A DNA stretch of 64,000 nt from the NCBI RefSeq assembly GCF_023078275.1, contig NC_062978.1:24449967-24513966 (forward strand). The letters run 5' to 3'. Positions within the stretch are counted from its first letter, which is position 1; each line of letters starts with the position of its first letter. This stretch comes from Leguminivora glycinivorella (taxonomy: Eukaryota; Arthropoda; Insecta; Lepidoptera; Tortricidae). The translations under genes were made by a program, and so were the position numbers. This document shows, in pieces, positions 31,560-42,225 of this stretch. The notes below the pieces were generated by a model. The model was not told where the DNA came from, searched no databases, and saw only the letters and a list, made by a program, of their open reading frames with translations.

Positions 31560-31650
31560 TCACTGGACACGGCCACATTCTCCGGACGGCCGCATTGGGC
31601 TCGCTAGCCATTTGCGGAAGTGCCGCAATCTAAGGGACGCTGCTTAACCC
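31560..31650 (+). pseudogene. Possible mobile-element C-terminus with a Zn-finger-like motif
   Basis: The frame reads LCHWTRPHSPDGRIGLASHL then RKC and stops at 31647. GRIGL-x-SH-x-R-x-C endings are familiar from some LINE proteins. Too short to be certain. Confidence 0.3.
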
Positions 31651-31860
31651 ATCATATTATTTATAACAGAGGCCATTGTATGACGATGATTGATGTAAAA
31701 TAATACCATTTTTACATGTCTCTCTTTGACCAATTATTTGAATGATAGCGAAAGCATTATACCACTATTTTGTCTAATATTTTTGCAGGCAAATTAACAG
31801 AACAAATAAATAAAATAATATATTTTATTATTATACTAAAGGAACATCACTAGGGCGCTG

Positions 31861-31914
31861 CACGAGTTGTCGCAATGACATCATGACACGTCGGCGCTCG
31901 TAAAAATAAATTAT
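31861..31914 (+). repeat. Direct repeat, copy 2
   Basis: Matches 31345-31400 with a few substitutions. The ~460 bp between the copies shows no transposon ends. Confidence 0.85.
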
Positions 31915-32007
31915 CCGATGCTGTGTCGTGTCGACTCCTAATTTTACTACTAATCATGGCGATGTGTCGCGCGATCCTTACACAACTTTAGATGGAGCAG
32001 ACAGTTT

Positions 32008-32215
32008 TAACCCCCGACGCAAAAACGACGGGGTGTTATAAGTTTGACGTGTCTGTCTGTCTGTTTGTCTGTTTGTCTGTCTGTCTGTATGTGTCTGTCT
32101 GTGGCATCGTAGCTCCCGAACGGATGAACCGATTTCGATTTAGTTTTTTTTTGTTTGAAGGCTGAGTTAGTCGGGAGTGTTCTTAGCCATGTTTCATGAA
32201 AATCGGTCCAATATG
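32008..32215 (+). repeat. Rep-A copy
   Basis: From TTAACCCCCGACGCAAAAAC with a CTGT/TTGT tract to CATGAAAATCGGTCC. The 3' part has been replaced. Confidence 0.85.
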
Positions 32216-32389
32216 GTCCACATGATTTTTTTAAATTCCAAGATAAATCCAAATATGTCAATTTTATGCATGTAAGACCCATCACTAAAAACAAAAAAAG
32301 TGTTTTAGACCATATTTTTAAAAAATCATAAAAAAATAAGTAAGTATTGATTTTTTTCAACATATGGCTCTTGCGAATAGAGATTAAAG

Positions 32390-32702
32390 ATTGAAGAACC
32401 TAAGGCCGTATCTGCGTCTGTCTTATAATTCTATCTGTAGTGCAAATTTAGGAGTTTCAACTCAAAACTTGTCAAAAATCGATGAAAACCGTGGGGAGCC
32501 CCTTCCTTGCATTGCATTTCGTGTTCCCATTTCCTAAAGTGAGAAACGGTAAGTTTTTATAATCAAACCCACCTTTTGTACGGCAAAGCCCCTACTTTAC
32601 ACCCAATCACTGGATTATTAGGCTAAGTATATTTTACTGTATACAATTTTGCATGATACTTGCATCTTATTTAAAGCAAATAAAGAAATGAATGAATGAA
32701 TG
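32390..32702 (+). repeat. LINE 3' end with (GAAT)n tail
   Basis: GCAAATAAAGAAATGAATG then further GAATGAAT units at 32675-32702 form a poly(A) signal plus microsatellite tail. Upstream sequence is 3'UTR-like without coding motifs. Confidence 0.5.
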
Positions 32703-33264
32703 CAAAGTCTAATTCTGGTAATCTCCGGCACACGGACTCGGTTATTTTTTCCATTTACATTTACGTTTCCAGGAATTATTTTTATATGCGCGTGAAGAGC
32801 GCTCCACATTTTTGTCGGATTTTGTATCTAAATGCGGAATATGTGACTTTCCATCGCTGAAAGGCCCCTTATTCCTTCAAATGCCATAAATTCCTTTCCA
32901 GCTTAAATAAAATAAGTAACAAATATAAAAATAAACTCGCAGAACACTCTTACATAGGATTGACTACCCCGTAGGACAGACACGTCGTCAAAAATTAGCA
33001 GAAATTGATAAAAAAGTTCCTTAGGCGCCGTCCACATTACTTAATAGGTACGACACGCAAATGTTGTTTTTGTAACCTCTTCCCCTATCACGCATTTTTT
33101 TTTCTTTTATATGTACATATTGACTGTATTGTCACATTAGCATGATCCCTCACCTTCTCCCTTTTACGTAATATGTGGATGGTCCCTAATATCGTGTTTA
33201 TTTTCAGTGTTTCGCTGAAAACGTGAATACACAGTCATTTTGTTTGGAAACAAATTATACCTAT
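32703..33264. other. No feature recognised
   Basis: AT-rich; no motif. Confidence 0.3.
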
Positions 33265-33520
33265 CACGGGGTGTTATAAGTTTGACGTGTCTGTCTGTGT
33301 GTATGTCTGTCTGTCTGTCTGTTTGTCTATCTGTCTGTGTGTGTGTGTCTGTCTGTGGCATCGTAGCTCTCGAACGGATGAACCGATTTTGATTTAAGTA
33401 GTTTTTTTTTTGTCTGAAAGCTGAGTTAGTCGGGAGTGTTCTTAGCCATGTTTCATGAAAATCGGTCTACTTTGTCGCGGTCGGGGGTTTTTTCAGAATT
33501 TTAATTTTGTGGTTAGGTTA
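33265..33520 (+). repeat. Rep-A copy
   Basis: ACGGGGTGTTATAAGTTTGA through (CTGT)n to TTTTAATTTTGTGGTTAGG. Confidence 0.85.
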
Positions 33521-33732
33521 GGTTATTGTTTACTTGCCGCGGATGCACTTTACAGCTTCCCGGGACCCCGCACACAAAGCGGTGAGAGGACACCGTGGGG
33601 TTTAGTGGGTAGGGGGGACTCTTTACAGCCTCGAGCCCCACATAACCGACCGGGTCGCCCACCACCTCAGACCCGGCGGTATGCGTAAACGCATTCCCCA
33701 CGTAAAAAAAAAAAAAAGGTTATTGTTTACTT
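33521..33732 (+). mobile_element. Poly(A)-tailed retroposon with perfect 15-bp target duplication
   Basis: GGTTATTGTTTACTT occurs at 33521-33535 and 33718-33732. Between them are ~168 bp of G+C-rich sequence (GGGACCCCGCACACAAAGCG, CCGTGGGGTTTAGTGGG) and a run of about 14 A. No A/B box was seen, so it is more likely a 5'-truncated LINE end than a SINE. Confidence 0.85.
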
Positions 33733-33769
33733 AAACAGTACCTGCGGGCGTAGCACACTAGTAGGATAA

Positions 33770-33852
33770 TTTTTTAGGTGCGTCTCTATCGCACTATTTG
33801 TAAGTGCGATAGAGACGCGTACGTTATATCGTTTATCACGCGACCGTGCTTG
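33770..33852. mobile_element. MITE-like hairpin, relative of 1779
   Basis: GCGTCTCTATCGCACTA pairs with TAAGTGCGATAGAGACGC and is followed by ATCACGCGACCGTGC. Confidence 0.7.
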
Positions 33853-34002
33853 CCTGCCTGGTATTCTTAGGATTATGTTGATATTACTTAGGTATATGCT
33901 TACAAACTATTAATGCAAAATATCAATCGCAATGTAAAAATCAACAGTGATCGACTCTGGCCAACATCCTGGCTCCTTTTGGGAATACAAGCGTGAATGT
34001 AT

Positions 34003-34112
34003 GTAAGGTTCAGCGGAGCAAATCTCGACTGGGGGGCAATTGTAACTGACCCATTTTTTCCATTATTACACTATGATGTTGAGTTCTGCACGTAACCACT
34101 GAACACGTTTAT
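34003..34112. mobile_element. Left half of the 41536 MITE
   Basis: AATCTCGACTGGGGGGCAAT and CACTATGATGTTGAGTTCT match 41550-41640. The right half is missing. Confidence 0.8.
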
Positions 34113-34736
34113 ATTTTATCCTCTGCTGGACTTCTAAGAGATTCGACGAATAAAGTTATTGACTCCGTGCTAGTTAATTTTGTTATTATTACCCCCTATT
34201 TTCGGATACGGGTCCCTTTTACAAGTTCCGTACTGAATGGAAATGAAGTTCCAAAGACTCGGAACTATAGAAACTATAGAGAAAGTTCCGGAGCAAAGTT
34301 ACGGAACTGGCTCAGTAGGATTGGTTAATATAATCACTTCGTAGTTTGTGAGTGTTTACATAATTTCACGTCTTAGTGGCAACCCTGCGCTGCTGTCAAA
34401 CACTTCGCTCAAATCAACTCTCCGTTAATAAAATCCTATTATTACTATTTTAGTGTTTTTTCGGAGTAATTTGTTGCTTAAAGCGTCAATTATCGGCATC
34501 AATTTAAGCTGATCAAAATACAATAGTGCTTCCTAGCGAAATAAGTGCGAAAATTATCATTATAAAAAGTGCAGTGCGCGTCCCCCGTACCACGACACCG
34601 CCTCGGGCAAGGAAGTCGCTATCGCTCGCGAGGCTCGCAATCGGCAATACTAATCTCGGCATTTGATCGCCAAGTTGCGCTTTTGTGGTACAGGGCCCCT
34701 TCAAAACTACAATGTCACCCAAGATCAAAACAAAGA
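34113..34736. other. No gene recognised
   Basis: Short open frames around 34513-34764 have no motif. GGAACTATAGAAACTATAGA-type repeats occur near 34262. Confidence 0.3.
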
Positions 34737-35029
34737 TATCGCTCCTTGAAAAACATAGTGACACTATCCAAAAAACATAAGTTTTTAGTTAACAACGCCA
34801 TCTAGGTCGCGCCGTCATAACGAACGCAACGCAAAGACACCTATCGATTTAGCTCGCTTAGAAGCGACAGGGGGCGCTAATGTCACTATGGCGAACAGTG
34901 GGAATAGACGCGTGGGGGACGGGAACAATGTCATGTTTGCATTAATGACCTGGACGCCGATCAAAATGTAGTGAACTCTAAGACGAAAGTTGTCATTTTG
35001 TGTTTAGTGACGGTGTTCCGCGAGATTGA

Positions 35030-35857
35030 ATGGTAAGTATGACAATTTTCTTATGGAACATTGTATCAATCCTTAAAGTGTCACTTTGAACTTGTAATAA
35101 CTATTCAATATTGAGTTTCATTTTAAAGTAACAGTGTCATTTTTGCTATAATGACACTAGTACTTTAACAATTCTAAACGTGTTGAGATAGATATAGTGA
35201 CACTGTGCACGTAATGACGGTTTGGCTTTAAACTATTAGGCTTAATGCAGGTTAAAAATAAAGTTGTACTGTACTTTTACTTAAAATGACGTTATGGTCT
35301 TAACTCGCTAAAAAGAATTTGCATGAATGAGTCGTCATTATCTGTTTAGTGTCATTTTTGATTGTATTAATTACCATAATTACACTTGCAAAGAAATGGA
35401 ATACCGCTGTTATGAGTTTAAAGCCACTTTAACTGGCAATGGTAGCTTTAAGCGCGTTGACTGATTCTTGTCACTTTAAGTTTTATGTCATGCTTTGCGG
35501 TAATTAAAATTACAAAACAGTTAATGATTAATTACCTTCTAGACATATTACGTTTAATACCATTGTTCCATTTAAGTTTAGCACATAAACCTACACAATT
35601 TTGATGAAATTCTATGAAAAAGACATTTTACTCTATTTTTTTGTAAAATACCTATAAACAGCGCTAATAAAAATTAAGGTTATTTTTTGTATAATTATTT
35701 TTTACAAAGTAATTGCTATTTTTGTGATCTACAAGACACAATTACTAATTTAAGATACAATATAAAAACTATGATTGCTAGTGGATAAATTTCTTGTGCA
35801 TTAATTTAACTAAATTATTAGCCATAAATAAGTATATTTGTTTGTTACAGTAAAAAA
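35030..35857 (+). promoter_or_regulatory. Possible leader intron of the Tc1-like element
   Basis: AATGGTAAGTATG at ~35027 matches a 5' splice site, and TTTGTTTGTTACAG ending at ~35850 matches a 3' splice site with a pyrimidine tract. The next ATG (35857) opens only 17 codons. A spliced leader is plausible but unproven. Confidence 0.35.
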
Positions 35858-36296
35858 TGGCTCAACAATATTCAAGGCTCAAAAATTCAAAGCAATCATC
35901 AATAGTATAAACACACCAGCATCTACAGATCACCTATTTGCTACATCGCCACGAGCATGCACATTTCAAACGGCCGACTAAACTTCGCGTAAGTTAGGGT
36001 ATACCACGTCGTCAAAAAAAAATCACACCTCGCGCAAAATCGTTTCAGGCAAAAATATCTCTAATCTTATTGACTGTAATCTATCAATATTTGTGTCATT
36101 TCAAAGTACAATTAAAGCCCTTTAAGAGAAAAGGTGTACAATTTTCTTAAAAACAATAATCGCCAATCTGCCGTGGTTTAAAAAAGGTATTGATGCGATT
36201 TTAATGGGACTCTAGGTGTGCTACCCCAGACGGTTTTAGAAGGAGCTGTAAAGGTGTCATGTGGATCTTTTGCACCCCAAAAGTCACCGAGGACGA

Positions 36297-36346
36297 ACGC
36301 CTGCAGAAAAAAAAACCTGCCTTCAAGGTTTTTTTTTTCTGCAGGC
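36297..36346. repeat. Hairpin with A9/T10 in the stem
   Basis: CGCCTGCAG-A9-CCT pairs with AGG-T10-CTGCAGGCG around the 7-base loop GCCTTCA. Confidence 0.9.
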
Positions 36347-36369
36347 GCATAGGGTAAAACACCAGAAAA

Positions 36370-37362
36370 AGCAGCTCAAGTGGTGGTACTGCTCCTAAAC
36401 GGACTACGGCAGTAGCAAGTTGCTGAACGCCTAAGCATAATCCGTTTCCGGGTGCGACGAGTCTTTTTGCGATTTCTGGAAACCAGTAGCTACATCAGGA
36501 GGCCAGGATCTGAGATAAGACGCTGCACCACCGCTAGAGACGACCGGTACATTGTATCAGCCTCTTTGCGGAACCGCTTTCTTATCGCTCCTGAGCTGCA
36601 ATAATGCTAAGAACAGCTCGAAGAACTGTAGTGAGTATCTCCATGATCAGAAGAAGATTGAGGGAGAAGAAAATGTTACCCCAAAGAGCTAACAGAGGCT
36701 ACCAATTGAAGCCAGAGCCAATACCCCAATCGAATTGCTACAAGGCTTAAGGATTGGACGTTGCAGCAATAGAGGAAAGTTTTGTTCCCCTACGAGACGA
36801 AGGAGATCATTTACAGTGTAAAGTGTCTGTAGTTAGTGTAAATTTTACACTAACTACAGACGCAAAAGGGTGTACAGGAGTCAAGGAGAGCAGTTTACAC
36901 CAGTCTTCACCGAAGAAACAGTCAGTTACGGGAGCGGCTCGTGCATGTTCTGGGGCGGCATTTCCATCGACGGCAAAACGGATCCTCATTATGGAGATCT
37001 TAGAAGAACGTATGGTCTCGTATGCTGAGTTTTTTGGACCTGATTTCCAATTCATGCACGTCTACGCCCGTTTCCCTACTGCCTTGATAGTGCGGGACTC
37101 CCTGATGCATGAGGCCGGAATGCACCGTAATGGAGTGGCAGCAACGAGCCCCGACCTGAACCCCATCGAACATCTCTGGGATGAGTTAAAACGGCTTGTT
37201 TGGTCACGGGATCCTGCTCCAGCCACCCTCAAAGAGCTGGAAGCCGTAGTTATTGAGGAATGGGAAAATATTCCTCAAAAACTGATCGTAACACTGATCA
37301 GGTCCATAACTGATCGCATGGAAGCTACAGGAAGGGCCAGAGGGAGGAACACTGGGTTTTAA
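36370..37362 (+). pseudogene. Tc1-family transposase (decayed)
   Basis: Helix-turn-helix portion in fragments: LLLNGLRQQQVAERLSI, then ETSSYIRRPGSEIRRCTTARDDRYIV and SISMIRRRLREKKMLPQRA. The catalytic half shows GSCMFWGGISIDGKT in a shifted frame, then MHVYARFPTALIV, and SPDLNPIEHLWDELKRLVW through RARGRNTGF before the stop. The usual second catalytic Asp (MHDNARPH) is Val here, while the Glu of NPIEH is kept. Frame changes and a 37-bp palindrome at 36825-36861 break the gene. The family cuts and pastes DNA at TA sites; this copy cannot be active. Confidence 0.85.
36825..36861. repeat. 37-bp near-zero-loop palindrome inside the transposase
   Basis: GTCTGTAGTTAGTGTAAA is followed by one T and its exact reverse complement. 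It lies where the catalytic core should be. Confidence 0.95.
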
Positions 37363-38153
37363 GGTTAATTTTAAGTAATTTTTTTCGATATTTGTTGATT
37401 TTATTGCGTTTGATTTTTTTTTAAATTTTAACCTGAATGCACTTTGGTTACTTTTTCCTGACAATTTTAATTTTTGGTATAAAATGTCATGAATTTTATG
37501 GATATTAAAATAAATGTTGTATTACTAACGCAAATGTCAAGACTGAAAGAGATTTTTGTTTCTAATATTTTTTTAGTTATATTTTATTGTTTAAGAGGGC
37601 AAGCCAGGAGTATTTACACTAGTTTTTAAGGGCAGTAATGCTAAATAGATACAGGGTTTGAGACCGAATGTCATTTAATTCAATAAATTTTAATGTATAT
37701 ACATAAAAGGTGGTTTGATTGCTAATTATTCATTGAAATAAAAGGTAAATTTCATAAAAAAATGGCTATAGTGTCATTTTTCCACAAAGTAAAACGAAGA
37801 TATAAAGTTGTCATGTGTCCCTAAACAAAAATAAATGGAAAAGTGTCACTACCATTTTGTTCAAGCTTAATTATCTTAGAAACAAAATAAAAAAAATACA
37901 ATTTAGTATTATATCTATCAGGTTTAGTCACAAAACTAACAAGATCTGCCAAAAAATTACAAGTTTGTTGTAAAAATAGTAATTTTTGACAATTCAAAAA
38001 TTTCAAAACTTTAAACCGTTGTACCCAAAAAAGACGTTTTTCATTTAATGACACTATGTTTTTCAAGGAGCGATATGTTCTGGCTGTGATGGGGGAATAT
38101 CGGACACTAAAAATATGCTGATATGTAAAACGGGAGCCTGTCAATCGTCCCCT

Positions 38154-40468
38154 TACTGCAAATACCGACTATGTGCAAAAAAGTGATTTTGAGATAATGC
38201 GATTTTAATGTTTGAAGGTACGATTTCATATGAAAACATGAAAAAAATTACTATTTGTATACAGCATTCTACAGCCCGTATTGTGTTGTTTAATACTTAA
38301 TCGTAAACAATATCCAGGCTAGATTTTATTGCCGATAAAACTACGATTTAAAAAAAATAGTAGCAAACTTAGTTGGTTTTTCCTGTAGAAATAAAAATTT
38401 GTATATTTCTCTTATTAATACATATAAAGCAGTGTTTCCCTTTGATTAAGCTTTGCTTTTCATACACTTTACTTATGATTTGCAAAAAAAGAAAAAATAT
38501 ACAAAAGTTTTGAACTTATTTCAAAATATATTAAATATTCTCAATGACATAGGCGGTTTTAGTTGCAGGAAATATAGCTGCTCTAATTTTATGTTACAAA
38601 ACTTCACTTATCATTGTTAATTTAACTGGTACATTTGTAATAAAAAGTTTTTAAACATTAATAACCATTAATAATACTTTATTTATGGTTTTGAAGAGTT
38701 ATTCTCAAAAAAAAATTTTTGAAAAAAATCCTCTTCAACCGGTTTTAGGAGATTTTTCACAAAATACTTTAACCGATTTCAGTAAAATTTAACAAGAAGT
38801 AACGCAATAGCATTCCCTTGAAATCACAAAAAGAATTTTACAAATCGGTTAATGCGTTTTTGGGTAATAGCATAATATGCATAGGTACTTACTACATACT
38901 AGTTCACTGTCTCAGCAATCCGAAGTCCGCCATAATTTATGTTCGAAATTTCACTATCTACACTGTTACATTTAGTATAGGTAAATAGTTTTTGTACGCT
39001 CAATAACCTGAAGTAATAGTTTATTTAAAGTTTTGTAGTATTTACGCCAAAGTCACTAAAATGTAGGCGTAGATGAGGTAATAAGTAAGAAAAAGTAATG
39101 TGTAACGGTAATTACATAGGTTTCTGGGGCGATTTAAAGCAATCATGTTTGCAATATTCTTACGCCCCAGTTACACGCAGTGTTTTTCATCACACTTGCA
39201 ATAAAAAGATAAAAAAGTATTTATGGTAGTCCAAAATACAAATTTAAACACTCTTTTGGGAAAAAGTTTTTTCTTTTACTCCTGATACGCCTTCGTGCGA
39301 TTGCACACTTACTGCGCAAGAGTGATAAAAAGTTATTAAACAACATCTTCATCGCTGGTGGAATTCGATACAAACACGTCCGTAACACGGCTGACAATGC
39401 TAGACTAACTAGGTATTAAGTGATTGGAAGCACTCATGGTACTATTTAGTTACGATACCTTTGTCAAAAAGTCTGCGTAAGTCCATTTTCTTGAACGCAG
39501 AGATAGCTAGTTGTTTATCGAGCTTTAGACCGAGATAGAAATATGATATGATACATTAAGAGGTTTGAGGTGGTTCTACTGAACTGGAGTTTAATTTGTG
39601 GCGTTGATTTCCTTGCCTTGTGCTACATCCAGATCTCGACATGAACTTAAGCCTAGTGCCCACTAAGCTCGCCGAGTCGAATCTTATTAATTCGCCTTCT
39701 GCATTTCTTATGAAACTACGTCCATTAGCGACGCGTCGAATCGGATTCATCGTTCATTGTAAATGTATGCAGGGCTCGATTCGACGTGCCTCGACTCCAC
39801 CTAAGTGTCCTCAAGACTTTATTCAGCCTTTGTGACAGAGATTTAATACCTAAAGGGTACCATGAGTGGTTTCAACCACTTAATACTGCAGTTGGTGAAG
39901 TGGTACACAGTTGTGACATCTGAAGTCTACTCGTACCGTAGTATGCTAGTAAGTAAAGTAAAGTAAAGTTTATTCATTGTTAACTGTGTACATAAGATGG
40001 TATGATATACAGGAAATACAGTATCAACAGTTGCCCATTTCGAGCGTACAATATTCTTAAAAACTACTGACTATATTAGCTTACTGGCTAACTTATAATT
40101 ATTACCCGGTATATTTCAGAAAAAACTCATTTAGGTTGTAGAACATCGTATGAAAAACGAAGCTTTATTTAAGACAAACAATGGGTTATAATTATGTATA
40201 AAGAAGAGAAATATGCAAACATTTATTTCTACAGGAAAAACCAACTAAGTAGGTATTCGACTGTTTCATTAAATCGTATTTGATCGTCAACTAAATACAT
40301 TCTGAATGTATATACGACAAAGTAGTAAACAAAAAAATATAGGGTTTAAAATGCCATACACATAACGTAAATTTCTTCATGTTTTCATATAAAACGTGCC
40401 TTCAAACTTTCAAACCGCATTTTCTCAAAATCGCCTATTTACACATAGTCGGTATTTGCAGTAATAGA
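38154..40468. mobile_element. 2.3-kb element with ~320-bp terminal inverted repeats
   Basis: Left TACTGCAAATACCGACTATG and right CATAGTCGGTATTTGCAGTA are inverted. Homology continues through GAAAACATGAA and ACTTAGTTGGTTTTTCCTGT to about 38475 and 40140. Boundaries fit a TA duplication. No transposase was seen. The middle includes a LINE tail (39957). Short frames at 39556-39835 are not recognised. Confidence 0.75.
39957..40110 (-). repeat. LINE 3' end with (CTTTA)n tail
   Basis: The minus strand ends AATGAATAAACTTTACTTTA with further CTTTA units. Nested inside the 38154 element. Confidence 0.6.
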
Positions 40469-40599
40469 CCGTTATCCTTTCCTTCGTCACATCACATGCA
40501 AAACCAATTATAGTCCCTATACAACTTTTTGGTAGAATGAAATTGCTGATGTTTGTAAACAAACATCTTCTGGAAAAACATCTTAAAGACATTTGGTGT

Positions 40600-40979
40600 A
40601 TTTAGCCTGGCTTAAATAAAGAATTTTGTTGATAGTTTTATTTGCAAAAATCAAATATGTACACATTAAACTTTTTTGTAGAACATAAGATGGCTACTTT
40701 AACAAAATGTTTAAATGCAAAAAAACACTATACACCATTAAAAGGTTCTACTTGGCGGATAAAGCATAAAAGTTTATATTAAATATTCATATTACATTCT
40801 GGCAGTTTATAATGCAACAAATTGACCATTAAGTAACTTTATGCGGAAGCTATCTTTTGAATGCAGCGTCGTATCAATACATGGGTTTTAACATATTGTA
40901 GCCCTTGAAAACCTTATTCTATAGGTGCTAAAAACTCGATTTCGTCAAAAAGTCACTTAGTCGGTATTTGCATTAATGG
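40600..40979. mobile_element. Extra right end related to the 38154 element
   Basis: CACTTAGTCGGTATTTGCATTAA (40953-40975) is a variant of the 40468 terminus. The sequence inward is different, so it is a related but distinct element whose left end is not visible. Confidence 0.55.
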
Positions 40980-41024
40980 GACGAAAAGGTCTTTTGCAAA
41001 CTTTGCATTCCAATTGAACTATCT

Positions 41025-41459
41025 TTGGCAGAAAAAAATGTCTGGACATGCCCAAATTGCAAAGCTACGTCGAAAAGAGGCGGCGATAACTCCTCGACTC
41101 CTGTTCGTACGACGCAGTACGATTGTAACGTCACAATGCGTAAACAAAACAAAACGTCTCAACAACTACAGTCTACAACGGGATCGGGACCAGAGGTGGA
41201 CAAGTCGACGGCGGAACCCGCAATGCCCCAGACACCTTCTCTAGGGACTCCCGGTGATCTGACTGAGCTAACGTCAGAAATAAAACTTTTACGTGGTGAC
41301 ATGTCAAACCTCAGGAACCAACTATCTTCTGCTTTGGACTCCCTGGCTAAGTGCCAAACCCGTATGGATGAAATAAACGGCAAACTCGCAGACACCGAGC
41401 GCCGGCTACAGGCTTTGGAGGACCAGCAATCGCAAAACTTGACACTTTTTGTCTGGTGA
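41025..41459 (+). CDS. LINE ORF1 N-terminal fragment (zinc finger plus coiled coil)
   Basis: The frame starts inside a PHD-like zinc-binding motif (VWTCPNCKATSKRGGDNSST, then PVR), as in CR1/Jockey-group ORF1 proteins. A Ser/Thr/Pro-rich linker follows, then a heptad-like segment from about residue 78 (LTSEIKLLRGDMSNLRNQLS to RLQALEDQQSQN) that predicts a coiled coil. ORF1 products of this type bind LINE RNA. It has no proper start: homology extends upstream of the first ATG-like codon, with CLPIELSLAEK in frame. It ends abruptly before the rest of ORF1, so it is truncated at both ends. The piece begins right after the 40979 transposon end. Confidence 0.7.
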   Translation: MAEKNVWTCPNCKATSKRGGDNSSTPVRTTQYDCNVTMRKQNKTSQQLQSTTGSGPEVDKSTAEPAMPQTPSLGTPGDLTELTSEIKLLRGDMSNLRNQLSSALDSLAKCQTRMDEINGKLADTERRLQALEDQQSQNLTLFVW

Positions 41460-41535
41460 ACTTTTGAGAATTTTGATTATGGCTATCTATACATCGATAG
41501 TTTAGGTTAGGTTAGCTCTTACAACTCTTCTGGTA

Positions 41536-41752
41536 AGGTACAGCGGGGCCAATCTCGACTGGGGGGCAATTGTAACTGATCCATTTTTTCCATTATTACA
41601 CTATGATGTTGAGTTCTACATGTATCCACTGAACACGCCTACCATATATAACCGGTGGACACTCTATTTAACAATGCAAAAATTGTAAAACATGGAAAAA
41701 ATGGACCATCATTTACATTGGTCCCCCAGTCGAGAGTTGCCCCACTGTACCT
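41536..41752. mobile_element. 217-bp MITE with TA duplication (complete copy)
   Basis: Ends AGGTACAGCGGGGCCAATCT and GAGTTGCCCCACTGTACCT, TA at 41534-41535 and 41753-41754. Fragments at 31282 and 34003. Confidence 0.85.
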
Positions 41753-41884
41753 TATAGCGTTCATAGGTGCCTGTAATCACTTACCATCGGGCAATTTGTC
41801 TGTTCATTTCCCTCTTATATCAGTTATACATGGTAAAAAAATACTTTTGAAGTTTTGACACGTCATGGTTTTTATTAAGACAAT

Positions 41885-42225
41885 ACAGGAGGGGTCAATT
41901 CTCCATACAAACGCTCTCGACTATTTCCTCCCTGGTTTTTGTAGATAGAGCAATGATTTTTTCAACACAAATTATTATTATTTTTATCTGTGTCGAACCA
42001 TTTTGATTTTACCGCTAGAACTAATCAAAAAATTCCGAAAACGGCCTTTTTCAATATGGCGCAAATAAAGGTGTGATACTCAAGATTGGTAACAATTAGC
42101 CAAAAAAACTAAACGGTCCGACACAGATTATTTCATTGTTATTCAGATTCTTAAATTTCGTTCCGATTGATTAAGTTTTGAAGGAGGAACCAGTCGAGAG
42201 CGGAACTTAGATTTAAATATTTTTT
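41885..42225. mobile_element. Imperfect palindromic repeat
   Basis: GGGGTCAATTCTCCATACAA then CGCTCTCGACTATTTCCTCC is mirrored by GGAGGAACCAGTCGAGAGCG near 42190. The first block recurs at 62109. Confidence 0.55.

Larger units (their letters stand above)
34739..38073 (+). mobile_element. Tc1-like transposon, 3.3 kb, with motif-rich ends
   Basis: Inverted ends TCGCTCCTTGAAAAACATAG and CTATGTTTTTCAAGGAGCGA, TA on both sides (34737-34738, 38074-38075). It contains a decayed Tc1-family transposase at 36370-37362. At 3335 bp it is about twice the usual Tc1 length, the extra being ~1.6 kb on the left and ~0.7 kb on the right. These regions carry about twenty TGTCA/TGACA words by eye, many as AGTGTCATTTT or AATGACACTA. 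Confidence 0.85.
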
